A stretch of DNA of 10,355 nucleotides from the NCBI GenBank assembly GCA_003250235.1, contig QKGY01000327.1:1-10355 (forward strand), written 5' to 3'. This stretch comes from Desulfuromonadaceae bacterium. Its GTDB lineage: Bacteria > Desulfobacterota > Desulfuromonadia > Desulfuromonadales > SZUA-540. The translations under genes and the position numbers were made by a program. The notes beneath the pieces are model-generated. The model saw only the letters and a program-made list of their open reading frames with translations. It was not told the origin of the DNA and ran no database searches. Below, in pieces: positions 1-5,924 of the stretch. Within the stretch, counting starts at the first letter, position 1, and each line of letters begins with the position of its first letter.

Positions 1-144
1 ACCGAGATGGTTATGCCTGGCGACAACATCAGCATGACCGTAAATCTGATCACCCCGATCGCCATGGACAAAGAGCTGCGCTTTGCTATCCGCGAGGGTG
101 GCCGTACGGTTGGCGCCGGCGTTGTCAGCGAAATTATCGAGTAA
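1..144 (+). CDS. tuf: Elongation factor Tu, C-terminal fragment (5' end outside window)
   Basis: The first 47 codons read in frame 1 and end in TAA. They give the end of EF-Tu domain III, with the family's MVMPGDN turn, the stretch LITPIAMDKELRFAIREGG and the ending RTVGAGVVSEIIE. EF-Tu is the cytosolic GTPase that brings aminoacyl-tRNA to the ribosomal A site; domain III helps bind the tRNA and EF-Ts. The GTPase domain lies upstream, outside the window. The gene ends 15 nt before rpsJ with no hairpin or T-run between them, so this tuf copy is probably transcribed with the S10 genes, as in many bacteria where str and S10 are adjacent. Whether a second tuf copy exists elsewhere cannot be seen here. 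Confidence 0.97.
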   Translation, partial: TEMVMPGDNISMTVNLITPIAMDKELRFAIREGGRTVGAGVVSEIIE

Positions 145-159
145 TAGAGGAAAATAGTC

Positions 160-468
160 ATGCCGAGCCAGAAGATTAGAATTCGTTTGAAGGCTTATGA
201 TCATAAGCTTCTTGATCAGTCCGTTAATGAAATCGTGGATACCGCAAAGCGCACTGGTGCCCGCATTGCCGGCCCCATTCCTCTTCCGACGGTAATTAAC
301 CGGTACACGGTTCTGCGTGGACCGCATGTTGATAAGAAGAGCCGTGAGCAGTTCGAGATGCGCACTCACAAGCGCCTGCTGGACATCCTCGAACCGACCC
401 AGCAGACTGTCGACGCCTTGATGAAACTTGATCTTTCTGCCGGGGTAGACGTCGAAATCAAGCTTTAA
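160..468 (+). CDS. rpsJ: 30S ribosomal protein S10 (NusE)
   Basis: The 102-residue product has the normal family length. S10 signatures are visible: IRIRLKAYDHKLLD near the N-terminus, then GPIPLPT, and the segment VLRGPHVDKKSREQFEMRTHKR at about residues 49-70, which contains the loop that reaches into the 30S head. S10 binds 16S rRNA in the head beside S3 and S14. As NusE it also pairs with NusB in antitermination and with NusG in transcription-translation coupling; these roles are known from the family. The ATG at 160 follows the SD AGAGGA (146-151) by 8 nt. It is the first gene of the S10 operon but sits only 15 nt after tuf, so the usual long leader is absent. Codons 12-17 contain a 16-nt palindrome (193-208). 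Confidence 0.98.
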   Translation: MPSQKIRIRLKAYDHKLLDQSVNEIVDTAKRTGARIAGPIPLPTVINRYTVLRGPHVDKKSREQFEMRTHKRLLDILEPTQQTVDALMKLDLSAGVDVEIKL

Positions 469-503
469 GATAAACACTTCATTTTGAGGTAAGGGTAGGT
501 CCG

Positions 504-1142
504 ATGATAAATGGAATCTTGGGAAAAAAATTGGGGATGACCCAGGTCTTCGCCATTGATGGCAGAAGAATCCCTGTGACGGTTGTTGAGGCCGGTCCCT
601 GTGTGGTTTTGCAGAAGAAGACCGTTGAGTCCGACGGTTACAACGCGATTCAGGTCGGTTATGGAATGAAGAAAACCCATCGGGTCAATAAACCTGAAAT
701 GGGTCACTTCAAGAAGGTAGGCAAGGGCGCATTCGGCTCCCTGCGTGAGTTCCGTGTCGAGAATGTCGATGAGTACAATGTCGGTGACGAGATCACCTGC
801 CAGAGTGTGTTTGCCGCTGGCGATATTGTTGACGTTACCGGAACCAGCAAAGGTAAAGGCTTTCAGGGTGTCATCAAGCGCTGGAACTTTGCCGGTGGCC
901 GTGCAACCCACGGTTCGATGTTTCATCGCGCTCCCGGTTCCATCGGTGCCAGCGCGTGGCCTTCCAGGGTCTTTAAGGGTAAGCGGATGGCCGGTCAGAT
1001 GGGGAACAAGCAAGTAACCACCCAGAATCTGGTGATCGTTGATGTTCGCCCCGAGAAGAATCTGATTTTGGTCAAAGGTGCCATCCCCGGACCGAAGAAC
1101 GCCGTGGTGATGATCCGCAAGGGCGTAAAGGCTAAGAAATAG
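504..1142 (+). CDS. rplC: 50S ribosomal protein L3
   Basis: The 212-residue product starts MINGILGKKLGMTQ, the usual L3 N-terminus. It contains the central FQGVIKRWNFAGG segment (about residues 120-132), then THGSMFHRAPGSIG, whose extension reaches toward the peptidyl-transferase centre, and the KGKRMAGQMGN motif. Gln165 in GQMG corresponds to the glutamine methylated by PrmB in E. coli; whether it is modified here is unknown. L3 is an early-assembling 23S-binding protein. The 35-nt gap before it is the longest in the window. It holds the SD AAGGG (491-495), 8 nt before the ATG, and nothing else I recognise. rplD follows after 31 nt. Confidence 0.98.
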   Translation: MINGILGKKLGMTQVFAIDGRRIPVTVVEAGPCVVLQKKTVESDGYNAIQVGYGMKKTHRVNKPEMGHFKKVGKGAFGSLREFRVENVDEYNVGDEITCQSVFAAGDIVDVTGTSKGKGFQGVIKRWNFAGGRATHGSMFHRAPGSIGASAWPSRVFKGKRMAGQMGNKQVTTQNLVIVDVRPEKNLILVKGAIPGPKNAVVMIRKGVKAKK

Positions 1143-1173
1143 CCTCAAGATATAAGGATTTGGGAGAAACTCC

Positions 1174-1794
1174 ATGGCTAAAATCGCTGTATATGACATA
1201 AACAAAAATCAGGTTTCCGAGAAGGAAATCTCCGACGCGGTTTTCAATGTCGATGTCAGGGGCTACCTGATTCACGATATGGTTCGCTATCAGCTTGCTG
1301 CCCGTCGTCAGGGAACTTCCAGCAGCAAGACGCGTAGCGAAGTTGCCGGTGGCGGTAAGAAGCCCTATAAGCAAAAGGGCACCGGTAATGCCCGTCAGGG
1401 TTGCATTCGTGCTCCGCATTACGTGGGCGGCGGTGCAGCTTTTGGTCCCTCCCCCAGGGACTACCAGTTCAAACTCAACCGCAAGGTCAAAAAAGCGGCA
1501 CTTAAAAGTGCCCTTTCTGCCCGCTTTCAGGACAGTAAGCTGACGGTGCTCAATGCTCTTGAGCTGGAAAAAATCAGCACCAAGTCCTTTGCCGAGATCC
1601 TTGGCCGCTTTGAGCTCAATAAAGCGCTTGTCGTGATCGAGGGGGATAATCCGAAGGTTGAGCTTTCTGCGCGTAATCTCCCCTTCGTCAAGGTTCTTAA
1701 GGCCGAGGGTGTGAATGTCTACGACGTCATGAAGTACCCGAACCTCGTTATTACTGAGGGCGCCGTGTCCCAACTGGAAGGAGCGTTGGCCTGA
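1174..1794 (+). CDS. rplD: 50S ribosomal protein L4
   Basis: The 206-residue product matches bacterial L4 in length. The N-terminal part (about 1-45) begins the globular domain. Residues about 45-100 form the extended loop with GGGKKPYKQKGTG, IRAPHYVGGG and FGPSPRDY, which in known ribosomes lines the peptide exit tunnel. The globular domain continues to the C-terminus. The loop reads GTGNARQGC where E. coli has GTGRARSGS, so an Arg is replaced by Asn. The lysine matching the erythromycin-resistance site (E. coli K63) is kept. In E. coli L4 represses its own operon through the S10 leader, but no such leader exists here. The SD GGGAG (1162-1166) is 7 nt before the ATG. The stop codon TGA shares its last base with the rplW start. 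Confidence 0.98.
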   Translation: MAKIAVYDINKNQVSEKEISDAVFNVDVRGYLIHDMVRYQLAARRQGTSSSKTRSEVAGGGKKPYKQKGTGNARQGCIRAPHYVGGGAAFGPSPRDYQFKLNRKVKKAALKSALSARFQDSKLTVLNALELEKISTKSFAEILGRFELNKALVVIEGDNPKVELSARNLPFVKVLKAEGVNVYDVMKYPNLVITEGAVSQLEGALA

Positions 1795-2078
1795 TGAAAC
1801 CGTTGCATCAGATAATTAAAAAGCCGCTGGTTACTGAAAAGACCAGTCTGCAAAAAGAAGTGGGGCAGGTTGTGGCCTTCGAGGTAGCCCTGACCGCAAA
1901 TAAAATCGAAATCAAGCAGGCGGTTGAAAAAGCCTTTAGTGTCAAGGTGAAGAACGTCAATACCGTTCTGTCTGCTGGCAAGGTAAAGCGCGTCGGCAGG
2001 AGCTTCGGTAAGCGTTCCAATACTAAAAAGGCCTATGTCACCCTGTCTGAAGGAACCATCGATTTCTTCGGGGTCTAA
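1794..2078 (+). CDS. rplW: 50S ribosomal protein L23
   Basis: The 94-residue product has the L23 N-terminus with IIKKPLVTEKTS (residues 7-18), the helix-strand region around FEVALTANKIEIKQAVEKAF, and a basic extension with KVKRVGRSFGKRSNTKKAYV that runs along 23S rRNA. L23 sits at the tunnel exit. In bacteria it is the docking site for trigger factor and signal recognition particle through an acidic residue near the N-terminus; Glu15 in VTEK lies in that region. The ATG overlaps the rplD stop by one base (TGATG), which suggests translational coupling. Its SD AAGGAG (1778-1783) lies inside rplD, 10 nt upstream. Confidence 0.98.
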   Translation: MKPLHQIIKKPLVTEKTSLQKEVGQVVAFEVALTANKIEIKQAVEKAFSVKVKNVNTVLSAGKVKRVGRSFGKRSNTKKAYVTLSEGTIDFFGV

Positions 2079-2111
2079 CGGCAAGAAATCTAGCGATACG
2101 GAGTAACCATA

Positions 2112-2936
2112 ATGGCGATCAAAAAGTACAAACCGACCTCCCCCGGTCGTCGCAATATGACTTCTTCGACTTTTGAGGAGATCACCACTTCGACTCCTGA
2201 AAAGTCTTTGCTCGCGCCTCTTAAGAGGTCGTTCGGTCGTAACAGCAGTGGCCGGATTACCAAGCGCCATACCGGTGGCGGGCACAAACGTAAATACAGG
2301 GTTATTGATTTCAAGCGTGATAAAAAAGAGATACCGGCCACGATCGTATCCGTTGAGTATGATCCTAACCGCTCCGCTCGCATCGCCCTGCTTAATTATG
2401 CTGACGGTGAGAAGAGATACATTCTGGCTCCCGTTGGGCTGAACGTTGGCGATGTCGTGGTGGCCAGCGAAAATGCGGATATCAAACCCGGCAATGCCAT
2501 GCCTATCCGTGCTATCCCTCTCGGTACCTGGGTCCATAATGTGGAGCTGAAGGTCGGCAAGGGTGGTCAGTTGGCTCGTAGCGCGGGCACCTATGCGATG
2601 ATCGCAGCCAAGGAGGGGAAATATTCCCAGCTCCGTCTGCCTTCCGGTGAGGTTCGCCTTGTTCTGCAGGAGTGCTGTGCAACCATCGGGCAGGTCGGCA
2701 ATCTCGACCACGAGAATGTGAAAATCGGCAAAGCCGGTCGTAACCGTTGGCTTGGCAAGCGTCCTCAGTCCCGCGGCGTTGCCATGAACCCTGTCGACCA
2801 TCCCCATGGTGGTGGTGAGGGTAAGTCCTCCGGTGGTCGTCATCCCGTAACCCCCTGGGGTATTCCGACCAAGGGGTATAAAACACGCGTTAACAAGCGG
2901 ACGGATCGTTTCATCGTTCGCCGTCGCACAAAATAG
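2112..2936 (+). CDS. rplB: 50S ribosomal protein L2
   Basis: The 274-residue product starts MAIKKYKPTSPGRR and has the full L2 architecture. An N-terminal OB-like RNA-binding domain carries RITKRHTGGGHKRKYR (about residues 48-63). An SH3-like domain follows (about 125-200), and the C-terminal extension has the near-invariant MNPVDHPHGGGEGKSSGGRHP starting at residue 225. The His of HPHGGGEG lies near the peptidyl-transferase region and is important for 50S activity in E. coli. L2 is a primary 23S binder involved in subunit joining. The SD GGAG (2100-2103) is 8 nt before the ATG. Long open frames on the opposite strand across this gene look like codon-bias shadows. Confidence 0.99.
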   Translation: MAIKKYKPTSPGRRNMTSSTFEEITTSTPEKSLLAPLKRSFGRNSSGRITKRHTGGGHKRKYRVIDFKRDKKEIPATIVSVEYDPNRSARIALLNYADGEKRYILAPVGLNVGDVVVASENADIKPGNAMPIRAIPLGTWVHNVELKVGKGGQLARSAGTYAMIAAKEGKYSQLRLPSGEVRLVLQECCATIGQVGNLDHENVKIGKAGRNRWLGKRPQSRGVAMNPVDHPHGGGEGKSSGGRHPVTPWGIPTKGYKTRVNKRTDRFIVRRRTK

Positions 2937-2960
2937 TCCATTTAAATAGAGGAGACGGCA

Positions 2961-3239
2961 GTGGCTAGATCAATCAAAAAAGGGCCGTACGTCGAAGAAA
3001 GCCTTTTACGGAAAGTCGACATCGAAGGGGGAACGACCAGCAAGCAGGTTATTAAAACCTGGTCCCGTCGTTCGACCGTTATCCCCGAATTTGTCGGCCA
3101 TACCTTCGCTGTGCACAACGGCAAGAAGTTCATCCCGGTTTTTGTCACGGAGAACATGGTGGGACATAAACTGGGAGAGTTTGCTCCTACCCGTACTTAT
3201 TATGGTCACGGTGCAGACAAGAAGAGCAAGCGTAAGTAA
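2961..3239 (+). CDS. rpsS: 30S ribosomal protein S19
   Basis: The 92-residue product begins MARSIKKGPYVEESLLRKV, the S19 hallmark. It contains TWSRRSTVIPEFVGHTFAVHNGKKF and ends with KLGEFAPTRTYYGHG followed by a lysine-rich tail. S19 is a 30S head protein that works with S13 near the A site and makes bridges to the 50S. The start is GTG at 2961, preceded by the strong SD GAGGAG (2949-2954) with a 6-nt spacer. No in-frame ATG gives the family N-terminus, so the GTG is secure. It lies 24 nt after rplB and 27 nt before rplV, in the standard S10-operon order. Confidence 0.98.
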   Translation: MARSIKKGPYVEESLLRKVDIEGGTTSKQVIKTWSRRSTVIPEFVGHTFAVHNGKKFIPVFVTENMVGHKLGEFAPTRTYYGHGADKKSKRK

Positions 3240-3266
3240 TAGATTCCGCCAGAGGAGTTTCATTTC

Positions 3267-3599
3267 ATGGAAGCCAGAGCTAAGTTGAGTTACGCGCGCC
3301 TTTCCCCCCAGAAGGCCCGGCTGGTTATCGATATGGTACGTGGGAAAGGGGTTCAGGAGGCTCTTAACGTCCTCAAATTCTCCCCCCAGAAAGCGGCCCC
3401 GATCGTGGCAAAGCTGGTGAGTTCTGCTGTTGCCAATGCAGAGCAGAAGGGCGTAAGTGATGTGGATCGTCTTTTCATCAAGACGATTTTTGTAGACCAG
3501 GGACCTGTTCTGAAGCGGTTCCTCCCCAGAGCGCAGGGACGTGCGACTCGAATCCGCAAACCGACCAGTCATGTGACGGTTGTTCTTGACGAAAAATAA
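3267..3599 (+). CDS. rplV: 50S ribosomal protein L22
   Basis: The 110-residue product has the L22 N-terminal domain with AKLSYARLSPQKARLVIDMVRGKGVQEAL. The C-terminal beta-hairpin contains RFLPRAQGRATRIRKPTSHVTVV (about residues 84-106), which lines the exit tunnel opposite L4. The hairpin tip is full length, with no deletion of the kind linked to macrolide resistance. L22 contacts all domains of 23S rRNA, and its outer face borders the tunnel exit. The ATG at 3267 follows the SD AGAGGAG (3251-3257) by 9 nt. rpsC follows after 20 nt. Confidence 0.98.
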   Translation: MEARAKLSYARLSPQKARLVIDMVRGKGVQEALNVLKFSPQKAAPIVAKLVSSAVANAEQKGVSDVDRLFIKTIFVDQGPVLKRFLPRAQGRATRIRKPTSHVTVVLDEK

Positions 3600-3605
3600 G
3601 TTGTT

Positions 3606-3615
3606 GAGGAGGTGA
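3606..3615 (+). promoter_or_regulatory. Strong Shine-Dalgarno site for the TTG start of rpsC
   Basis: GAGGAGGTGA is almost a full complement of the bacterial 16S rRNA 3' end; the ideal is AAGGAGGTGA. Its GGAGG core (3608-3612) is 7 nt before the TTG at 3620. The extended pairing probably makes up for the weak start codon. The GTG inside the site (3612-3614) is out of frame with rpsC, so it is not a competing start. Confidence 0.85.
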
Positions 3616-3619
3616 AAGT

Positions 3620-4255
3620 TTGGGCCAGAAAGTTCATCCTGTAGGATTTCGTCTGGGGGTCGTCAGGACTTGGGACTCCAAGTGGTATGCTGAGGCGGAT
3701 TACGCCAAGCTGCTGCACGAAGATATTAAGCTTCGCAATTATCTTAAAAAGAAGCTTTACCACGCCGGGATCTCTAAAATTGAAATAGAGCGGGCTGCCA
3801 GCAAGGCGAAGATCAATATTTTCGCGGCACGTCCTGGCATCATCATCGGGAAGAGGGGTTCCGAAGTCGAGGCTCTCAAGAAAGAGCTGGCCAAACTCAC
3901 CGATAAAGAAGTTTTCATCAATATTCAGGAAATACGCAAGCCTGAGATAGATGCTCAACTGCTGGCCGAGAACGTGGCTCTGCAGCTCGAGCGGCGTGTA
4001 GCCTTCCGTCGTGCGATGAAAAAAGGGGTAACCCAGGCTCTCAAGTTCGGTGCACAGGGGATCAAGATCAACTGCGCGGGCCGTCTTGGCGGGGCTGAAA
4101 TCGCCCGTACCGAATGGTACAGGGAAGGTCGGGTGCCTCTTCACACACTTCGTGCGGACATCGACTACGGTTTTGCTGAAGCCAAAACCACCTACGGAAT
4201 TATCGGTGTCAAGGTACTCATCTTCAAGGGCGAAGTTCTCGGCAGAGAACAGTAA
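3620..4255 (+). CDS. rpsC: 30S ribosomal protein S3
   Basis: The 211-residue product starts (TTG read as Met) MGQKVHPVGFRLGVVRTWDSKW, the canonical S3 N-terminus. An N-terminal domain is followed by a type II KH domain with RPGIIIGKRG (residues 71-80) and then the C-terminal S3 domain (about 120-190) with GRLGGAEIARTEWYREGRVPLHTLRADIDYG. S3 sits at the mRNA entry channel in the 30S head with S4 and S5 and helps the ribosome unwind mRNA. It is shorter than the 233-residue E. coli protein because it lacks much of the variable C-terminal tail, which is common in other lineages. TTG is the only start in frame that yields the family N-terminus, and it has an unusually strong SD. Confidence 0.98.
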   Translation: MGQKVHPVGFRLGVVRTWDSKWYAEADYAKLLHEDIKLRNYLKKKLYHAGISKIEIERAASKAKINIFAARPGIIIGKRGSEVEALKKELAKLTDKEVFINIQEIRKPEIDAQLLAENVALQLERRVAFRRAMKKGVTQALKFGAQGIKINCAGRLGGAEIARTEWYREGRVPLHTLRADIDYGFAEAKTTYGIIGVKVLIFKGEVLGREQ

Positions 4256-4286
4256 GATTCCAGGACAGGTATAGGAGTAAACTGCT

Positions 4287-4712
4287 ATGTTAATGCCCAA
4301 GAAGGTTAAGCATAGAAAGACATTTAAGGGGCGCATGACCGGCGCTGCAAAAGGCGGCACTGAGCTGAACTTTGGCGATTTCGGGCTTCAGGCGATTGAG
4401 TGCGGGTGGTTGTCTTCCCGTCAGATCGAGGCGGCTCGTCGGGCCATGACCCGTTATATTAAGCGCGGTGGTAAAATCTGGATCCGGATCTTTCCGCAAA
4501 AGCCTCTGACTCGCAAGCCTGCTGAGACCCGTATGGGTAAAGGTAAGGGGTCTCCGGATAGCTGGGTTGCCGTAGTCAAGCCGGGGGTGATGCTTTATGA
4601 GATGCAGGGTGTGGCTGAAGACGTCGCCCGTGAGGCTTTTCGTCTGGCTGCGCACAAGCTCCCGATGAAGACAAAGATCGTTGCCAGGGAGGAAGAAGCT
4701 CATGAAGGTTAA
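4287..4712 (+). CDS. rplP: 50S ribosomal protein L16
   Basis: The 141-residue product begins MLMPKKVKHRKTFKGRMTG and carries the L16 signatures RQIEAARRAMTRYIKRGGKIWIR (about residues 45-67) and RMGKGKGSPDSW (about 82-93). L16 organises the A-site tRNA region and binds near the peptidyl-transferase centre; it joins late in 50S assembly. Arg82 in TRMGKGKG matches the E. coli arginine (R81) that YcfD hydroxylates; its state here is unknown. The first ATG (4287) is preferred over the one at 4293 because AGGAG (4273-4277) is 9 nt upstream of it and the family starts ML-x-P. The 3' end overlaps rpmC by 11 bases. Confidence 0.98.
   Translation: MLMPKKVKHRKTFKGRMTGAAKGGTELNFGDFGLQAIECGWLSSRQIEAARRAMTRYIKRGGKIWIRIFPQKPLTRKPAETRMGKGKGSPDSWVAVVKPGVMLYEMQGVAEDVAREAFRLAAHKLPMKTKIVAREEEAHEG
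4687..4695 (+). promoter_or_regulatory. Shine-Dalgarno site for rpmC inside rplP
   Basis: GGGAGGAAG lies within the last codons of rplP. Its GGAGG core (4688-4692) is 9 nt before the ATG at 4702. This selects 4702 over the upstream in-frame TTG at 4681, which would sit before the SD and add seven residues foreign to L29. Confidence 0.8.
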
Positions 4713-4890
4713 TGAGTTGAGGGATAAAAGCGTAGAAGATCTGCAGAAGCAATCTCAGGAGCTGAGCCAGGAGCTCTTCAACCTGAGGTTCCAGATGCAC
4801 ACCGGTCATCTGGAAAATACCGCCCGGATTTCGCAGGTTAAAAAGGATATAGCACGGGTTAACACGGTTCTGCGGGAAAAGCAGGCCTAA
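4702..4890 (+). CDS. rpmC: 50S ribosomal protein L29
   Basis: From the ATG at 4702 the product is 62 residues, starting MKVNELRDKSVEDLQ, the standard L29 N-terminus. It is a two-helix antiparallel protein, with LFNLRFQMHTGHLENTAR in the turn region and KDIARVNTVLREKQ in the second helix. L29 sits next to L23 at the tunnel exit and contributes to the trigger factor and SRP docking surface. The start lies inside the end of rplP (11-base overlap), so translation is probably coupled to L16. A longer reading from TTG 4681 is rejected on SD position and family N-terminus. rpsQ starts 21 nt after the stop. Confidence 0.97.
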   Translation: MKVNELRDKSVEDLQKQSQELSQELFNLRFQMHTGHLENTARISQVKKDIARVNTVLREKQA

Positions 4891-4901
4891 CCAGGATCGA
4901 C

Positions 4902-4905
4902 GAGG
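4902..4905 (+). promoter_or_regulatory. Shine-Dalgarno core deciding the rpsQ start
   Basis: GAGG at 4902-4905 is 6 nt before the ATG at 4912. It directly abuts the upstream in-frame TTG at 4906, which leaves no spacer for that codon, so the ATG is the real start. The site is weaker than those of the neighbouring genes. Confidence 0.65.
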
Positions 4906-4911
4906 TTGGAT

Positions 4912-5178
4912 ATGACAACAGAACGTGGCAACAGAAAAACCCGTGTTGGGGTTGTGGTCAGCGACAAGATGGACAAGACCGTTGTGGTCAAGGTTGATCA
5001 GCTTGTCAAACATCCCATTTACAAGAAATACATCAAGCGCAGGGTGACGTACAAAGCTCATGATGAGCAGAACAGCTGTGCGATTGGCGATAAGGTTCTT
5101 ATCGTGGAGACCAGGCCGTTGTCCCGTGACAAGCGGTGGAGAGTCCGCGAGATTCTTGAGAAGAACGTAACCGTTTAG
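4912..5178 (+). CDS. rpsQ: 30S ribosomal protein S17
   Basis: From the ATG at 4912 the product is 88 residues. It is an OB-fold protein with the S17 signatures RKTRVGVVVSDKMDKTVVV (about residues 8-26), VKHPIYKKYIKR, and GDKVLIVETRPLSRDKRWR (about 59-77). S17 is a primary 16S binder in the 30S body that aids early assembly. It is the last gene of the classical S10 operon. Its stop codon TAG lies within the SD of rplN (TAGGAG), so there is no room for a terminator or a separate spc promoter between them. A start at TTG 4906 would add two residues but lacks SD spacing. Confidence 0.97.
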   Translation: MTTERGNRKTRVGVVVSDKMDKTVVVKVDQLVKHPIYKKYIKRRVTYKAHDEQNSCAIGDKVLIVETRPLSRDKRWRVREILEKNVTV

Positions 5179-5181
5179 GAG
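5177..5181 (+). promoter_or_regulatory. rplN Shine-Dalgarno overlapping the rpsQ stop codon
   Basis: AGGAG begins inside the TAG stop of rpsQ (5176-5178) and is 9 nt before the rplN ATG. A terminating ribosome on rpsQ covers this site, so re-initiation or coupling from S17 to L14 is likely. This marks the S10-spc junction. Confidence 0.8.
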
Positions 5182-5190
5182 ACCAAAGTT

Positions 5191-5559
5191 ATGATACAGA
5201 TGCAGACGATGCTTGATGTCGCAGACAACTCGGGAGCCCGTAAGCTCTGCTGCGTCAAGGTTCTCGGCGGATCCAAAAGGAAGTACGCCGGCCTCGGTGA
5301 CATCATCATCTGCTCCGTCAAGGAGGCGTTGCCCAACTCGAAGGTTAAGAAGGGCGATGTTGTGCGGGCAGTTATCGTCAGGACGGCTAAGGAAGTTACC
5401 CGGCCGGACGGTTCCTATATCCGTTTCGATAACAACTCGGCAGTGGTCGTAAATGCTGCCGGAGAGCCTGTCGGAACTAGGATTTTCGGCCCCGTGGCCC
5501 GTGAACTGCGTGCTCGCCGTTTCATGAAGATCGTGTCTCTGGCGCCGGAAGTTCTTTAA
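5191..5559 (+). CDS. rplN: 50S ribosomal protein L14
   Basis: The 122-residue product is the exact usual length for L14. Signatures are MIQMQTMLDVADNSGARK at the N-terminus, YAGLGDIIICSVKEA (32-46), and GTRIFGPVARELR (95-107). L14 is a beta-barrel protein on the 50S subunit interface. It forms an intersubunit bridge with 16S rRNA and is the binding partner of the silencing factor RsfS. It is the first gene of the classical spc operon but follows rpsQ by only 12 nt. rplX follows after 23 nt. Confidence 0.99.
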   Translation: MIQMQTMLDVADNSGARKLCCVKVLGGSKRKYAGLGDIIICSVKEALPNSKVKKGDVVRAVIVRTAKEVTRPDGSYIRFDNNSAVVVNAAGEPVGTRIFGPVARELRARRFMKIVSLAPEVL

Positions 5560-5582
5560 AATTGTTTGTAGGAGATTGAATC

Positions 5583-5912
5583 ATGGCGGCAAAGAAACTT
5601 CATGTCAAAAAAGATGACATGGTTATGATCATAGCGGGCAAAGAAAAGGGCAAATCCGGCAAGGTGACGCGGGTTTTCCCTGAGAAAGGGCGCATCACCG
5701 TCGAGAACCTCAACGTGGTGAAGAGGCATTCCCGTCCGAGTCGCAGCAATGCCGAGGGGGGGATTGTCGAGAAGGAAGCCCCTTTTGATGCTTCCAACGC
5801 TCTTCTTCTTTGCGGGGCTTGCAACAAGCCGACCAGAACCGGTATCCGGGTTCTGGAGGATGGGACCAAGGCTCGTTTTTGTAAAAAATGCAACGAGATT
5901 GTCGATAAGTAA
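5583..5912 (+). CDS. rplX: 50S ribosomal protein L24, zinc-ribbon form
   Basis: The 109-residue product has the N-terminal KOW/SH3-like domain with VKKDDMVMIIAGKEKGKSGKV (about residues 8-28) and the NVVKRHSRPS segment. The C-terminal part carries Cys77-x2-Cys80 and Cys100-x2-Cys103, spaced as a possible zinc ribbon around GIRVLEDGTKARF. E. coli L24 (about 104 residues) lacks this four-cysteine set; many other bacteria have it. L24 is one of the two assembly-initiator proteins of the 50S and sits near the tunnel exit. The ATG at 5583 follows AGGAG (5570-5574) by 8 nt. rplE begins 12 nt after the stop. Confidence 0.98.
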   Translation: MAAKKLHVKKDDMVMIIAGKEKGKSGKVTRVFPEKGRITVENLNVVKRHSRPSRSNAEGGIVEKEAPFDASNALLLCGACNKPTRTGIRVLEDGTKARFCKKCNEIVDK

Positions 5913-5924
5913 CGGAGAATTTCC

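Noticed and set aside
469..503. The longest gap (rpsJ-rplC), considered for a promoter or a small gene
   Set aside because: Only 35 nt, with an SD and no credible -35/-10 pair or open frame.
465..1205. 246-codon - strand frame opposite rplC
   Set aside because: Shadow of rplC; no promoter, SD or family signal.
1497..1512. Hairpin GGCACTTAAAAGTGCC inside rplD, considered as a terminator
   Set aside because: The stem is only about 6 bp, it lies in conserved L4 coding sequence, and no T-run follows.
1719..2843. Long open frame (374 codons) on the - strand opposite rplW and rplB
   Set aside because: It lies entirely against two certain ribosomal protein genes. The translation shows no family I recognise, and such shadows are common opposite strongly codon-biased genes.
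3569..4360. 263-codon - strand frame opposite rpsC
   Set aside because: Shadow of rpsC, which has all the S3 motifs.
4906..4911. TTG at 4906 as the rpsQ start
   Set aside because: It directly abuts GAGG with no spacer; the ATG at 4912 has a 6-nt spacer and gives the usual S17 N-terminus.
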